Positions 45,040 through 55,583 of a DNA stretch of 64,000 nucleotides are shown here, piece after piece. The stretch's first letter is position 1. The number at the start of each line of letters is the position of its first letter. A model generated the notes under the pieces. The model worked only from the letters and a program-made list of their open reading frames with translations, was not told the origin of the DNA and did no database searches. The position numbers and the translations under genes are program-made. Location: assembly GCA_012932865.1 (NCBI GenBank), contig SAXG01000063.1, positions 62,001-126,000 of the forward strand, given 5' to 3'. This stretch comes from Amylostereum areolatum (Eukaryota > Basidiomycota > Agaricomycetes > Russulales > Stereaceae).

Positions 45040-45918
45040 GGAGGCTCCAGTGTGCAATCCTTTCGCTGGATCCAAGGCGCAACTTCGTAGCAGCGTTTGT
45101 CTTCGAGCTACGCCCATGTCCGCAGCCATACACGAGGCATCGATAAAAGCATTCCGTCCGCTCGACCTAGACGTATGAGGTCAAGGGTCAAAGAATCCCG
45201 GGGTACGATCGGCGAAGACGCAGGGGTTTTGAGACATGTGTCGCCGGTCCAGGCTCAGGCTGTCCTAGCATTGACACGGACTGGTTATCTTCCACGGAGG
45301 GAGTTTTCTTTGAGGTGTACATATGTCGTGCGGGGCGTGCAGAGGTGTCCATGGTGTCTGAGTCTCGAGAATGGCGGTCGGCAGAAAATCGCTGGAACTT
45401 TGTGACGTCACAAGCGCTCGCTTATTTCGTCGTAGTGTGACCGTTCCGTGACTCTGCTCCCACCGTGGACCACCAAGTTAGACTCCGATCTGTTGGAGGA
45501 ACCCGAGTTCCTATCCATACAATCACATCTCTCGTATCTACTGTAAAAGGTGCGCCTCGTGCTTTCATCTTCGAGTCTATATCTTACGATATGCCATGCT
45601 CCGGCGGGCGTACTATGCGGCGTGACGGTATGAGGATGCCTCATTGCAGTAGCCCCGTTGACCGCACCCCCAAAGCGCAGCTGCACAGAGCTCGAGTCTG
45701 ACAAGCTCCAACCGCGTGATGTGGACGTCTTAAAGTTATGAGTCTACGCCTGCGATAAGACGCGCGGTCTCCTCGTGCTCACATCTCCCGAGTCCTTGCA
45801 GTGGTACGCTCTGCCCCCACTCCCACACCCATTTTTTCCCATCCAGTATGCTACTAGATCGGGTTCTCTCTCTCTGGTATCATTTATTTTCCCCTCAATA
45901 CAGGGATGGCGGATCACA
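45040..45918. other. Intergenic region between Hsp70-like copy 4 and coiled-coil copy 3
   Basis: Divergent promoter space. No supported gene; short frames show no motifs. Confidence 0.45.
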
Positions 45919-47300
45919 ATGGCTAGTCGAACACGAATTAGAAGGCCTAGACGCTGTCGCACTCTGCAACTACAGACGGAAGTAACAAAGCCGTTCCAGG
46001 AGTCGGAGTCGCTACGACGCTGCAAACAGGACCTTCAGGAATACGCTAGGGAACTGAACAACCTTCGGACTCAACTGTCGCTGGAAAGGCGCAAAGCAGG
46101 CGAGGCAGTGGCCGCGCATACGAAAGAGCGCAATCGATCACAGGAAGAACTGGAGAGGATGAAGCAGAAGTACGTCTTGGCAGGTGGAAGAGCGGAAGAA
46201 AGCCCTCGAGGACGTGTCTAAACGGGACACCCAACTCGAGCGCCAGGACGGACAGCTGCGCGCAACTAGGACGTCCCTCAGTCGCGCTCAAGAGCTCGCC
46301 GACGCGCGCGCACAAGAGCTCATAGAGGCGCAGACATTCCTGGGCTCGTACGACTCATTCACGGATGCGCGCATCGTGAGCGACGTCGAGCGTCTGAACG
46401 CGCAGATCGCACAGATGGCGAGTACTCTGGCGGCAGAAGTGGGCGACACGGACGTCGTTGCGCATGCAGGCGTCGGCGAGGATGATGCCGTGAAGGCGAG
46501 CGAGGTGCTTCGCGCCGGGCTTGGCTTTGACAGTCTCTCATTATCTGCCACACGTCCGCCACGACGAAAACCCCCTTCTCTTGGAGAGTATCATCCAAGC
46601 TTGCACACTATCTGTCGCGTCCCGTGCCATTTCCCGGTGGCATCCGACGAACCGACTTTCTTGGTATATGGACAACATATTCTATCACTTGGTACTGAAG
46701 GGTAGGTGATGTCGTCATTCGAGTCGCTGCGTCTGAGCTGACGGCCCTCACCTAGAGCCACCGTCGGTGTCGGGACGATGGAGAATCTTGACACGACAAT
46801 ATGCGAAAACAGCATTCCCGTCTGAGACGGATGGGCCTGCCCCCGTCTTCGATGCACTCATGTCGGCACTCTCCGCGACGTTGGTCGTCGCAGGCCTCGT
46901 TCCGTCGCAAGGTCAGGCAAAAGCCATCGTCCTCGCGCATGTCGAGGTCGAGTTGCGCGACATCGTGGGCCTTGTGCTGGAGCTGAATACGTCCATCGGC
47001 GATGGTGTCGTATCGCGCTCGCTCTTTCCCGTCCTTGCTTCGCATGGTGCGGTGTTCGATGGCCCCACGATGGTGGACGACTACGCGGGAGATGCGCCAG
47101 CGTCACCGGAGGAAAGGATCGTGCTTTGCACGCGGGGAATGGGGCTGAGGTGTATCATCGGTGGAGGCGAAGTAACTTCAAGGTTGCTGGTGCCGCCGAA
47201 GATTGTGTTGAAGAGCATCGTTGACATGCTTCCAAGGGTGGGTGAGATGATGCCGCTGGGTTCTCCTCGGTCTGCTGTCACGGCACTTGCTACTGTCTGA
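45919..47300 (+). pseudogene. Coiled-coil protein, copy 3 (probable pseudogene with one frameshift)
   Basis: Third member of the coiled-coil family. It starts MASRTRIRRPRR with no hydrophobic anchor, followed by a coiled coil. The apparent frame change near 46170 can be explained by a 100-bp intron (46170-46269, gtacgt...ctag). The conserved core reads AQELIEAQTFLGSYDSFTD and AQIAQMASTLAAE. Near 46510-46530 the homologous continuation (HDENPLLLESIIQ, SRAISRWHP) moves to another frame. I found no plausible intron to restore it, so a single-base indel is likely. After the conserved phase-1 intron come SGRWRILTRQYAKTAF, LELNTSIGDGVV, CTRGMGLRCI and VPPKIVLKSIVDML. Either a young pseudogene or a sequence error; the rest has no stops. 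Confidence 0.6.
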
Positions 47301-47788
47301 ACACTGGTTTATAATCGTTTTGTCTCGAACGAAGATTATTTGAAATATGATGGGAGGGATGTTGAATGTTGAATTGGCTTGGTGGAAGACCCGTACGACG
47401 AGCAAACGGCGAGGACGGAACGTGGTGATGATGTCACGGAAGTAACGGAGTAACGAGTAACTCCTGTAGCGGTAGCGCTTCGTCACGGTCCCGCTCTGCT
47501 CACGCCGCCATCATATGCACGTCCAACTCCAAGTCATCGAGCCCCCAGGCTCTCGACAGCAGGTCCTCGCCCTCAAGTTCTCATAGAAAAATGCGCGGAT
47601 ATTCATCGCCCTTTCTGAGATACGTGATGATCTTCGCTTCGGCCACAGTACGTTGCACACAAGTCGACTGCGGCGTTTATTAACATGCGCCTGCAGACTT
47701 CCTCGGGCAATGATGAAGTTATGGAGAACGCTGTGAGGACGCATGTCTAGGATAACGTGCCCCTGCCCCACCATTCTCGCATCCTCAA

Positions 47789-49597
47789 ATGCCCTCGCCC
47801 TCTCCTCAAGGTCACCCAAAACGATACCTCATGCCGCTCGGAGCTCCCTACCTAGCAGCCATTCTCGTCCTACTTTTGACCTACCTCTACTCTCTCGGAT
47901 GGCAGACCTCAAGAGGAGACCATGGCGACGTCAAACGTCTGCGTCTGGAATACGAGTCCGTCGTCGCGGATAGGAACATGGAGCGGGAGACGGTCGAGAG
48001 GCTGGAAGCGGACCTGCGGACGGCGGAGGAGCAGCGGATACTTGCGCAGGAGCAGTTGCGCGGCGAGAAGGACAAGGATCTGCAGGACAAGGGGGCCGTC
48101 CCGCACCTGGAAGCCGAGCTTCGCGACGCCACCACTCGTATCGAAGCCCTCCAACGAGACCTGCAGAATTCCCGGTCGGCCATCCAACGGTCCCAATCCA
48201 AGCTCGCACAGCAAGAGGAGAAGACGCAGGCGTTGGTCGAGAAGAACAAGGGCGCCGAAAAGGACCTCCGCGAAGCCAACGCTCGCATTCAAGACCTCCG
48301 CCGAGACCTCGACGCCTCCCGTTCCTCCCTCCGCCGTTCCGAGTCCACCCTCTCCAAACAGCAGGTTCAAATCCCGGAACTTGTCGAGAGCAAAAGGACC
48401 CTGGAAACCAACGTCCGCGACGCGAACGTCCGCATCCAAGACCTCGACCGTACCCTGTACAACGCCCAGTCGGCCCTCCGTCACTCCGAGGACATTCGCG
48501 CGCAACAGCAGCTCTTGATCCAAGGCCTCCAGAAGACAGTTCAGCAGAAGACGGCCCTCCTCGACACGCGGTCGAAGGAGCTCGGCGAGGCCCAGGTCTT
48601 CCTAGGCACGCAGGACGCCGTCACCGACGCCGAAGTCGTTCGCCTCGTGCAGGAGCTCAACTATGAGATCCAGCAGGTAGCCATGACCCTCGCGGACACA
48701 GTTGTGGACACAGTGGGGGCCACTCCGCAGCGAGTGATCGAGCCGGCCGTCGTCGACGATGTTCGCGTCATCTTGGGCGACCGCATGGTCGAGGCTCTTC
48801 AATCCGTCCACCACGCGGACGACCCGCTCCTGCTCGAGCTCGCGTTCCAATCCGCGATCGCGAGCGTCTCCCGCGTGGTAATCTCCCGTTGGCACTTCGG
48901 CCCGTCGCACCAGGAGCCGTTCGCGAGAACATTCGAGTCCGTTTTCCTCGCTGGTAAGGCTCATTCCACGGCTGTCGTTCGATGTTTCGTATCCTCATAT
49001 TCTCCCACAGAGCCTGCGGCGGTTTCAGGGCAATGGCGATCTCTGACTCGCCGCCATGCCCAAGCGGCCTTCCGCTCCGACGTGCCCCCTACCATACCGG
49101 CCGTGGGCGCCTTCATTTCCACCCTTGTCTCTGTCATCGTCCTCGCCGGCTTTGGCACATCCTCCGAGATCGTCCGTACAGCCGTCACCTCCCACAGCGG
49201 CGCCAAGCTTTCCGAAATTGCGGCCATTGCCCTTCACCTTAACAAGATTGTTGGCGAGGACGTCACCGCCAGTTTCTTGTCGACCACCATGGTCCTCCCT
49301 GGTTCCGTTTTCGACAAAAAGGATGCGGAAGATGCGTACGGTGGAGAGTCGTCGGCGGTGCAAAGTACGCCTGTTCTCTGCACCACCAGTCTCGGGCTCG
49401 AGCGCCGAGTACGGAAGGACGATGGGACGGTTGAGAGGACGGTCTTGGCGAAGCCGAAGGTAGCGCTGGAGAGTGTCGTGGAGATCCTGGGTGTGTTCAC
49501 GGACGAGACGGGCGAAGATGACGGCTCGCCAGTAGACCGCGGATCCGGAAGCGGGAAGCGTGCAAATGGGGACACCGGTGACGCTGTGCCATCTTAG
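47789..49597 (+). CDS. Membrane-anchored coiled-coil protein, copy 4
   Basis: Best-preserved family member. The frame is open for 602 codons, but the segment 48954-49010 (57 bp, gtaagg...ccacag) lies exactly at the intron site of copies 1-3. It is a multiple of three without a stop, so the spliced product is 583 aa. The N-terminal anchor is PYLAAILVLLLTYLYSLGW; a Met at 47831 just before it is an alternative start. A coiled coil of about 230 residues with repeated RDLxxSRSxxxRSxS units follows, then KELGEAQVFLGTQD, LNYEIQQVAMTLAD, DPLLLELAFQSAIASVSRV, SRWHFGP, SGQWRSLTRRHAQAAFRS, LNKIVGEDVTAS, TTSLGLERRVRKDDGT and LAKPKVALESVVE. It is the right-arm counterpart of copy 1. Function unknown. Confidence 0.82.
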   Translation: MPSPSPQGHPKRYLMPLGAPYLAAILVLLLTYLYSLGWQTSRGDHGDVKRLRLEYESVVADRNMERETVERLEADLRTAEEQRILAQEQLRGEKDKDLQDKGAVPHLEAELRDATTRIEALQRDLQNSRSAIQRSQSKLAQQEEKTQALVEKNKGAEKDLREANARIQDLRRDLDASRSSLRRSESTLSKQQVQIPELVESKRTLETNVRDANVRIQDLDRTLYNAQSALRHSEDIRAQQQLLIQGLQKTVQQKTALLDTRSKELGEAQVFLGTQDAVTDAEVVRLVQELNYEIQQVAMTLADTVVDTVGATPQRVIEPAVVDDVRVILGDRMVEALQSVHHADDPLLLELAFQSAIASVSRVVISRWHFGPSHQEPFARTFESVFLAGKAHSTAVVRCFVSSYSPTEPAAVSGQWRSLTRRHAQAAFRSDVPPTIPAVGAFISTLVSVIVLAGFGTSSEIVRTAVTSHSGAKLSEIAAIALHLNKIVGEDVTASFLSTTMVLPGSVFDKKDAEDAYGGESSAVQSTPVLCTTSLGLERRVRKDDGTVERTVLAKPKVALESVVEILGVFTDETGEDDGSPVDRGSGSGKRANGDTGDAVPS

Positions 49598-50245
49598 GCC
49601 GGCTGAATTTCAAGCTCTGGGCGGGCGTTCGTGTCTGCTGCTCTCTTCTGGACTGCTTGGTGGGCGGCCCTTCTCGTGGCCTGTGTAGGACTTTCGATTG
49701 GTCGTGTGCGTTGTTACATTATGCTATCTTCCCTCTCTTGTTTATCTACTATTCGACCCCTTCGCTTACGATACCGCCTCCTCTATACAGACGCCTGCAC
49801 CACGCTCCCTATGTCTGATTGTCTCGCCCTCGTTGTCGGGGTATTTAACAAGAAAGAATGGCATCTGTTTCGCTCAAACTATGGAGGAAAGAGTTCTCGT
49901 CGAATCCGAGGCGCGGTATCAGGATTCGAGGCTGGGGTTGTTTGCTTCGCACTTGTGACGTCATCGCCATTCACCGCCTTATACTTCTGGTTTCTGATCC
50001 CAAGTGTCTTTCAGGTCGTACTTCCCTTGATATCCCGTCTCATCCTGTGTTCGGGTCGTCTCTTCGAAAACTTGTACCAATCGCCTCAGATGACCAGACG
50101 GCCATGAGAACTTTAGCCTTGATCCTGTGCGGCGTTCTATAGTATAAAGATACGGCCCACTGGCAGGCCTCTCATCTTTTCGTCTTGATTTCCCCCTCTC
50201 GTGAACTTGTAGAAGTCGATCTGAACAAACTTTCCACCAACTTGA
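49598..50245. other. Intergenic region upstream of WW-like copy 3
   Basis: No supported gene; overlapping short frames only. A TATA box for the next gene is at 50143-50149. Confidence 0.45.
50143..50149 (+). promoter_or_regulatory. TATA box of WW-like copy 3
   Basis: TATAAAG about 97 bp upstream of the ATG at 50246. Confidence 0.6.
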
Positions 50246-52329
50246 ATGCCTCGCAATGCCCACTTCAACGACAACCCGGTCTCCGATGTTCATTACATAG
50301 CCTTCACACCTACGTCCCTGCCAGGGCTCGGACGTGACGACTCGGACGTCGATCCCGATGATGGACATTCTTCTGATCATGAAGAACCGTCACACGCTGG
50401 CAGTCCTCCACCAGAGCGGCCGTCATCGCCAGATCCTCATCAATCCCCGGACTCAGAATTGCCTTCACACCCACTTTTATCTATCCCTGACGCACCTCAC
50501 GTGCAATCAGACAATGACTCAAGACTACTGGTCCTCGAAGGACTTCTCGATCCTATCCGGTCTTCGAGCATTCGCGGAGAAGGGGTCGAGGCACCGCAAA
50601 GCGCCGGAGGAGATGTGAGAGTCGGTTCGAGGCTGGTGACAGATTCTGACCCCGAGTACGTGTCCCACCCTCCAAGAAGGCATCTCGTCATGTCTCATGA
50701 ATTAACCTTACAGCATATTCATAGCAGGAAGCATCCTCCCCCAGTCTTTATACGATCCAGAACCAGATTCACAACGGACTCGGCGGAGGTGCGTTCATCC
50801 TGTCGTTTCTGACGGTGTACGCTCGTTACAACGTATGTATTGATGCAATCAGGATTCTGTCAGGCGTGTTTCATTCCACGCGAACAAGGAGGAGAGCCGA
50901 TACCACGCAGAGGGTGGACAACATGGTAGCAGGAAGCTCAGGACAGGACCGTGACCACGAGTACGTTGCCGGATCGGCACTCTTTCCCATCGGACGTTTG
51001 GTCACGCTCTTGCTTTGAAAGTGAAGACTCGGTCTCGCATCCGGGTACGGGTGAGGTGCCCGCTCCTGCTCCCGAATCGCAAGGCATGATAGAAGGAACT
51101 TACACCGGCGACGTTGGCAGCGAGCATGTATCCCCTTAGATGCCCGTCGCCTGCATCTAATCGTGGAATCTCTCCAGGAATACACCCCAGCTGCAAAGTT
51201 CTGACATAAACCGACCACCGACGCCTCTAGGCTTAGCGACCTTCTTTCGAGGCTCTGGCGTCCTGTTGTCAGGCCACGACGATTCCGTCGGCCCTGACCT
51301 GGATTTACCTCCAAGTATGAAGCCAGGCGTATCCATGGCCGATTATACGTCCTCGCATCCTCAGCACGACCAGGAGCTTAACGGATGGCGCATCCATCGT
51401 CTACCCAGGTACTCCGTGTATTTTGTCCACAATTCGATGCGAATTGTTACGGATGTCGACCTCGGAATAACGGGGGCGCTCGAGCGCGTACAGCGCTATT
51501 TGACCGGGATAACGCTGCCGCCTCCAGGATGGGAGCTGTGGCTTCGAGGCATGGGCCAAGACGAATCGGACATCCTTGCGGCAGATTGTGCGTGGGTCAA
51601 TCACGATCGACGGGAGGTCTCAACGGTCTTTCCGGAAGGTATCCACAACGTACGTGCCCGATGGGTGCGCACAGCACCGAGTGAGGGTGAGTTCGCGACG
51701 AAACTCCCGGTCAACTGAGCCGAGGGTGATTCGGCGGCGTAGCGGCGCAGATGGATCGCTCGTACTGGTCCTTTGTGGAGGCTCATCCGTCCCACGTTTC
51801 TTTGCCTGAGAGCGCTCTGGCGGACGCGAAGGCGATCATCCACTCTTCGCACTTGGGTACGAATCCTCTTGCAGGACGTGGAATATAACCCATCAAAGGC
51901 TTACAGCGGTTCCTAGATGTCATGATCCATGATTTGTCCCCGTTATTCACGCAAGACGAGTACCAAGAGTTGATGAAGATGCTTGCACTATTTTCTGGTA
52001 TGGATACCGCCATTGGCATTTACCTTCTCATCCTAAGATATCACAGAGACCAAGGCGACCCATCGTCCCGCCCTCTTCGTTCGCACCATCGCCGCCATAT
52101 TCCTCCGGAACTGTGCGTTACTTCAGTCCCTACTTAGTGGTTGAATGGTACTTATTCAAACAAACCCTTACTTTTCACAGGCACGGCGTCTCTTCCACAG
52201 CCCCGAGACGTCCAGTCCTTTCCTCCAAACTTGGCTCGCGTTTGGAGGAATCCACCATATATCGAGCCGTGGCTATGGGCTCTCGTTAAGTCCCCACCTC
52301 ACCGATCTCGACCTAGGGTATCTTTCTAA
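50246..52329 (+). CDS. WW-like domain protein, copy 3
   Basis: Third family member, on the plus strand in the right arm of the second inverted layout; exon ends are approximate and the C-terminus is unresolved. Exon 1 (from 50246) is acidic and Ser/Pro-rich (PPPERPSSPDPHQSPDSE). Exons near 51310-51690 give ELNGWRIHRLPRYSVYFVHN, RIVTDVDLGITGALERV and the WW-like core (LPPPGWELWLRGMG ... CAWVNHDRREVSTVFPEG). The next exon has MDRSYWSFVEAHPSHVSLPES. Later exons have LSPLFTQDEYQELMKMLALFSG and RTIAAIFLRN. These match, in order, the same blocks of copies 1, 2 and 4. The position of the second WW tryptophan is Thr. Function unknown. Confidence 0.62.
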
Positions 52330-52554
52330 TGGGGACTTTGATGCAGGCGAGCGTGCTCTTCGTGTTGGCTGTATCCGTGTTAGTCGCAATATCCATGCAA
52401 TAAGTAACTCTGCATCCCTCGGAAGACGTCGAAGTCCATCCAGACACATGCCACGCATAATATACATTAGTTGCGTTCAAAGTATCCACCTACGGGAAGT
52501 GCCCATACAACGCGCGCAAGGATGAGATGCACCACCGTACAGATGCCCACACGG

Positions 52555-54231
52555 TCAAACCGTCCGCGTATCCTTCACATAGTCTCCCTTCCCAATATCC
52601 GCCCTCACAATGCTTTCCTCATCCTCTCCGCGCCTCAGCCCTTGCGGGCCTCCTTCTACCCCATAACATCCCTCCGAATTGAGCGCATATATCCTGCCCT
52701 GACTATCTGCCGCCGTCGTCTCCGTGTCGACCGTGACTCGGATGTCGCGTAGTGATATTTGTGGAGCACGGAACGTCTCGTAGGTGAAATGGCGGTCGCA
52801 GTGTGTTTTCTGGAGGCATACGAGGACGACGATGAGGGTGGGATAGATGCCCTTGCGTGAGAAGTTTGTATCAGCAGACGACTTGGTGGAGGGGAGAGAG
52901 CGGCTTACGATGACTTGAAACATCCCACCTTCGATGAACTTGTCGATGGCGCGGATGAAGTTTTCGCGTGGGGAGCTGGGGAGGAGGTTGGGCCCTGTGA
53001 CCCCAAAGCCCTCGACAACCACTATGGAGTTGAACACAACCAGGAGGATCTGCAGGTGTACCGATGAGATTTGACTGAGATACGAAAGGGAGAGGACGCA
53101 CCCAGACGCAACAATATAGCACGCCCGACTCCACCAGCAATGTCATCACCTTCTCTACTTGGGTCTTTCCATCACCGCTCTGGATGTGTTTTCTGATTAG
53201 ACGACGGTGCATCCTACATTTTCCAGGTTCATAGCGTGAGTGTCCAACGCAAATTGCTCGTAGAGAGCGAAAACCACGCACCAGGCTTTGTACCCGATGA
53301 GCGTCGTCGCCCAAAGGTTTGTCACCAGAGACATCGTCAATGCCGCTAGTCCTATCGGCGAGCCCTCAAACACAGAGCCGTCGAAAGTCGTGCACGCGTC
53401 AGAGATATCGGCCAGCGATAAGCCTATACGCGATACAAGGTCAGGGGATATAGTGCCTACACAAACACCGATGACGCACCAAGTGTGGCAAGGACCGAAG
53501 CCACGGATATCACCTGAAGCACCCGGTTTCGACTCCACAATATCCACGCACGCCAGAGCACGATGGAATCGCTTAGGATTAACTAAGATCGAAGTCAGCA
53601 CCGAACGGCGAACGTAAGACCAAGAGAAGATTCGCACATTGAGGGTGATGAGCGACGTTGGAGCGCACGACGTCAGGTAGCCTACGTTCGACGGCGACGA
53701 GAATACGAACAGCTCGCAAGGTGTGTCGCTCTGGACCGCGTCCAAACATCTTTGCGCCGAGGACGTAATGAAATTTTCTTGGCGTGCTAGCGCACGAGGG
53801 AAGCTCACCGTGCGCTTGAGGAGCAAGACCCAGTGGGTTGTAGAGGCTCCGTACATGACTATCGTGACGACGAGCATGATACGGTGTGAGGTCGAGCGGA
53901 GGCCCTTGTCGCTGTGATGGACGCCGCCACGAGATGCACGATAAGAGGGATGAATCTGCGCTGCATGATGTATTGAAACGTACCAAAGAATCCACGTTGA
54001 AAGCAGGATCAGGACCGTGAACATACCTCCAATTTGAGAGCACGTGATGAGACGAGGAGGAGAGGGCGAGCGGTGCTGGTACGCACCCCAGAGAGGCGTC
54101 TCGATGCATAGAATGTCGAGTGCATACTTTGCTGACACGCCCACGTCTCCGATGATGTTGACTGCCTCTTGAAAGACGGTCTCGAGCGTCGTCGTGTTCA
54201 CATCGCGGGCGCCGAGGAGCGTCGGGCTCAT
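52555..54231 (-). CDS. Multi-pass membrane protein of an expanded Agaricomycete family
   Basis: Minus-strand gene of several exons; the start MSPTLLGARDVNTTTLE is at 54231. Hydrophobic segments are visible at TVLILLSTWILWYVSI, IMLVVTIVMYGASTTHWVLL and later IGLAALTMSLVTNLWATTLIGY. Splicing of an intron near 53580-53630 restores SDSIVLWRAWILWSRNR, a conserved motif of this family. A downstream exon has TQVEKVMTLLVESGVLYC, and another IYPTLIVVLVCLQKTHCDRHF, both also characteristic. About seven membrane spans are likely, and it is possibly receptor-like. It is one of the many uncharacterised polytopic proteins of mushroom-forming fungi. Ligand and role unknown. It converges with WW-like copy 3. 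Confidence 0.72.
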
Positions 54232-55583
54232 CGTGCTGACAGTTGAGGCCTGGGGATTGGAAGGAAAGCGGGAGGGAAGAGGAAAGGAGATATCACGACC
54301 AGTCGGGCGCAAGATGCGGCCCTGCTCTTATAAAACATAGGCGTGCTAAGAAGCAGTGTCGGTATCTCCAAATGAGCGTCCCATACATTACAACCCGCCG
54401 CGCTGTGATGGGAGTGGGGCAGAAATAAACATTTTGCACGGTCATTCTCCTTGGGCGTAGCGCCGTAAGCGTATCGCGAAAATAGAGTGGTACGGATGGA
54501 AAGATGGTGAGATAACGGGTCTAGTACAGCCGGGGAATAGCATCGACCGGGGGTGCCGAGGAATGAGGCGGGTTTGGTGATGGGCGCACGGTGATATGAG
54601 GTGGTCGTGGATAACGTCGGGCACGCGGCACGGACGGGCGGCGATCCGACGACCTTCGCATGTCGTCCCTCATTCAGAAGTAGCCTACTTATATGTTGGG
54701 ATCTGGGCATACGTTCGCAAAGGGAGGAGCTTTTGTAAGATAATGGCACGATAGCCGCCTGTGGGGCAGAATAGTATATGAGATCCCAGCACGGCATATT
54801 AGACAAGAACCGACCCTACCGTACGACGGTTCTCAAGGGAGGCCTCGTCGGCAGAAAAGTCCATGGGACGATAGTTTGCGATCTGGGGGCGGTGCACGTT
54901 TCATCTAGACCCAGGACGGTGGGGGATGGGTGCATGGGCGGGCGGGGTCTTCGAACAATCCAAGATGCGCCGGCGAGGAAGTCGGCGGCATGAACTGTGC
55001 ATTTCGAGAGGCATACGGATCTTCTCTTGATGACATCAACACAGGGGTAGAAGATAACTTCGTGTATGAAAGATGAGGGTAGCTCGAGGGAGTAAAATAG
55101 GTTGAGAGCGCACCTAGAGCATGTTAACGAGCTGTTTTACGGGCTCACTGCCAGTCTTTCGCAGGGCGGTCATTCAAGGTGACATGTTAAACATATGTGT
55201 ATGTCGCCTAGCTTCTCTGAACCTATAACATCCTGGGCCTCGTCAGGACGGCAGGATGAGTGAGACTGCAAACTCCACGCACCGTATCCGGAGTCTGGCA
55301 CTCCTGCGATTCTATCCATGACTCGTTTTTGAGGAGCCAGTTTCGCACCCTAGCAATTGTATAGTTGGACCATGGGGACACGGGAGAGGTTGAAACGTTG
55401 TATGTAGAGATGTAAAGGCAGCAGCAAGTGCAATCGGCGCCGGGGAAACGCTGGTGCCGGTTCTTGCCGGAGGGGTACGCTCACGTGCCTCTCCGCCACG
55501 CGAGCCGATCCACGTGTCGTCGGATTTCCGACGCGGGGTAGCTTGCACGCTGCTTCTTTCGCCCCACCACCATCCCGCTCGCA
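54232..55583. other. Intergenic region between membrane protein and GLTP genes
   Basis: Divergent promoter region. No supported gene or repeat seen in 1.35 kb. Confidence 0.45.

Noticed and set aside
46170..46269. First apparent frameshift in coiled-coil copy 3
   Set aside because: A 100-bp intron with a gtacgt donor and ctag acceptor restores the frame and keeps the conserved core, so no mutation is needed there.
49631..50107. Plus-strand 158-codon hydrophobic open frame
   Set aside because: No recognised motif; it overlaps other frames and lies between the end of coiled-coil copy 4 and the promoter of WW-like copy 3. Not enough to call a gene.
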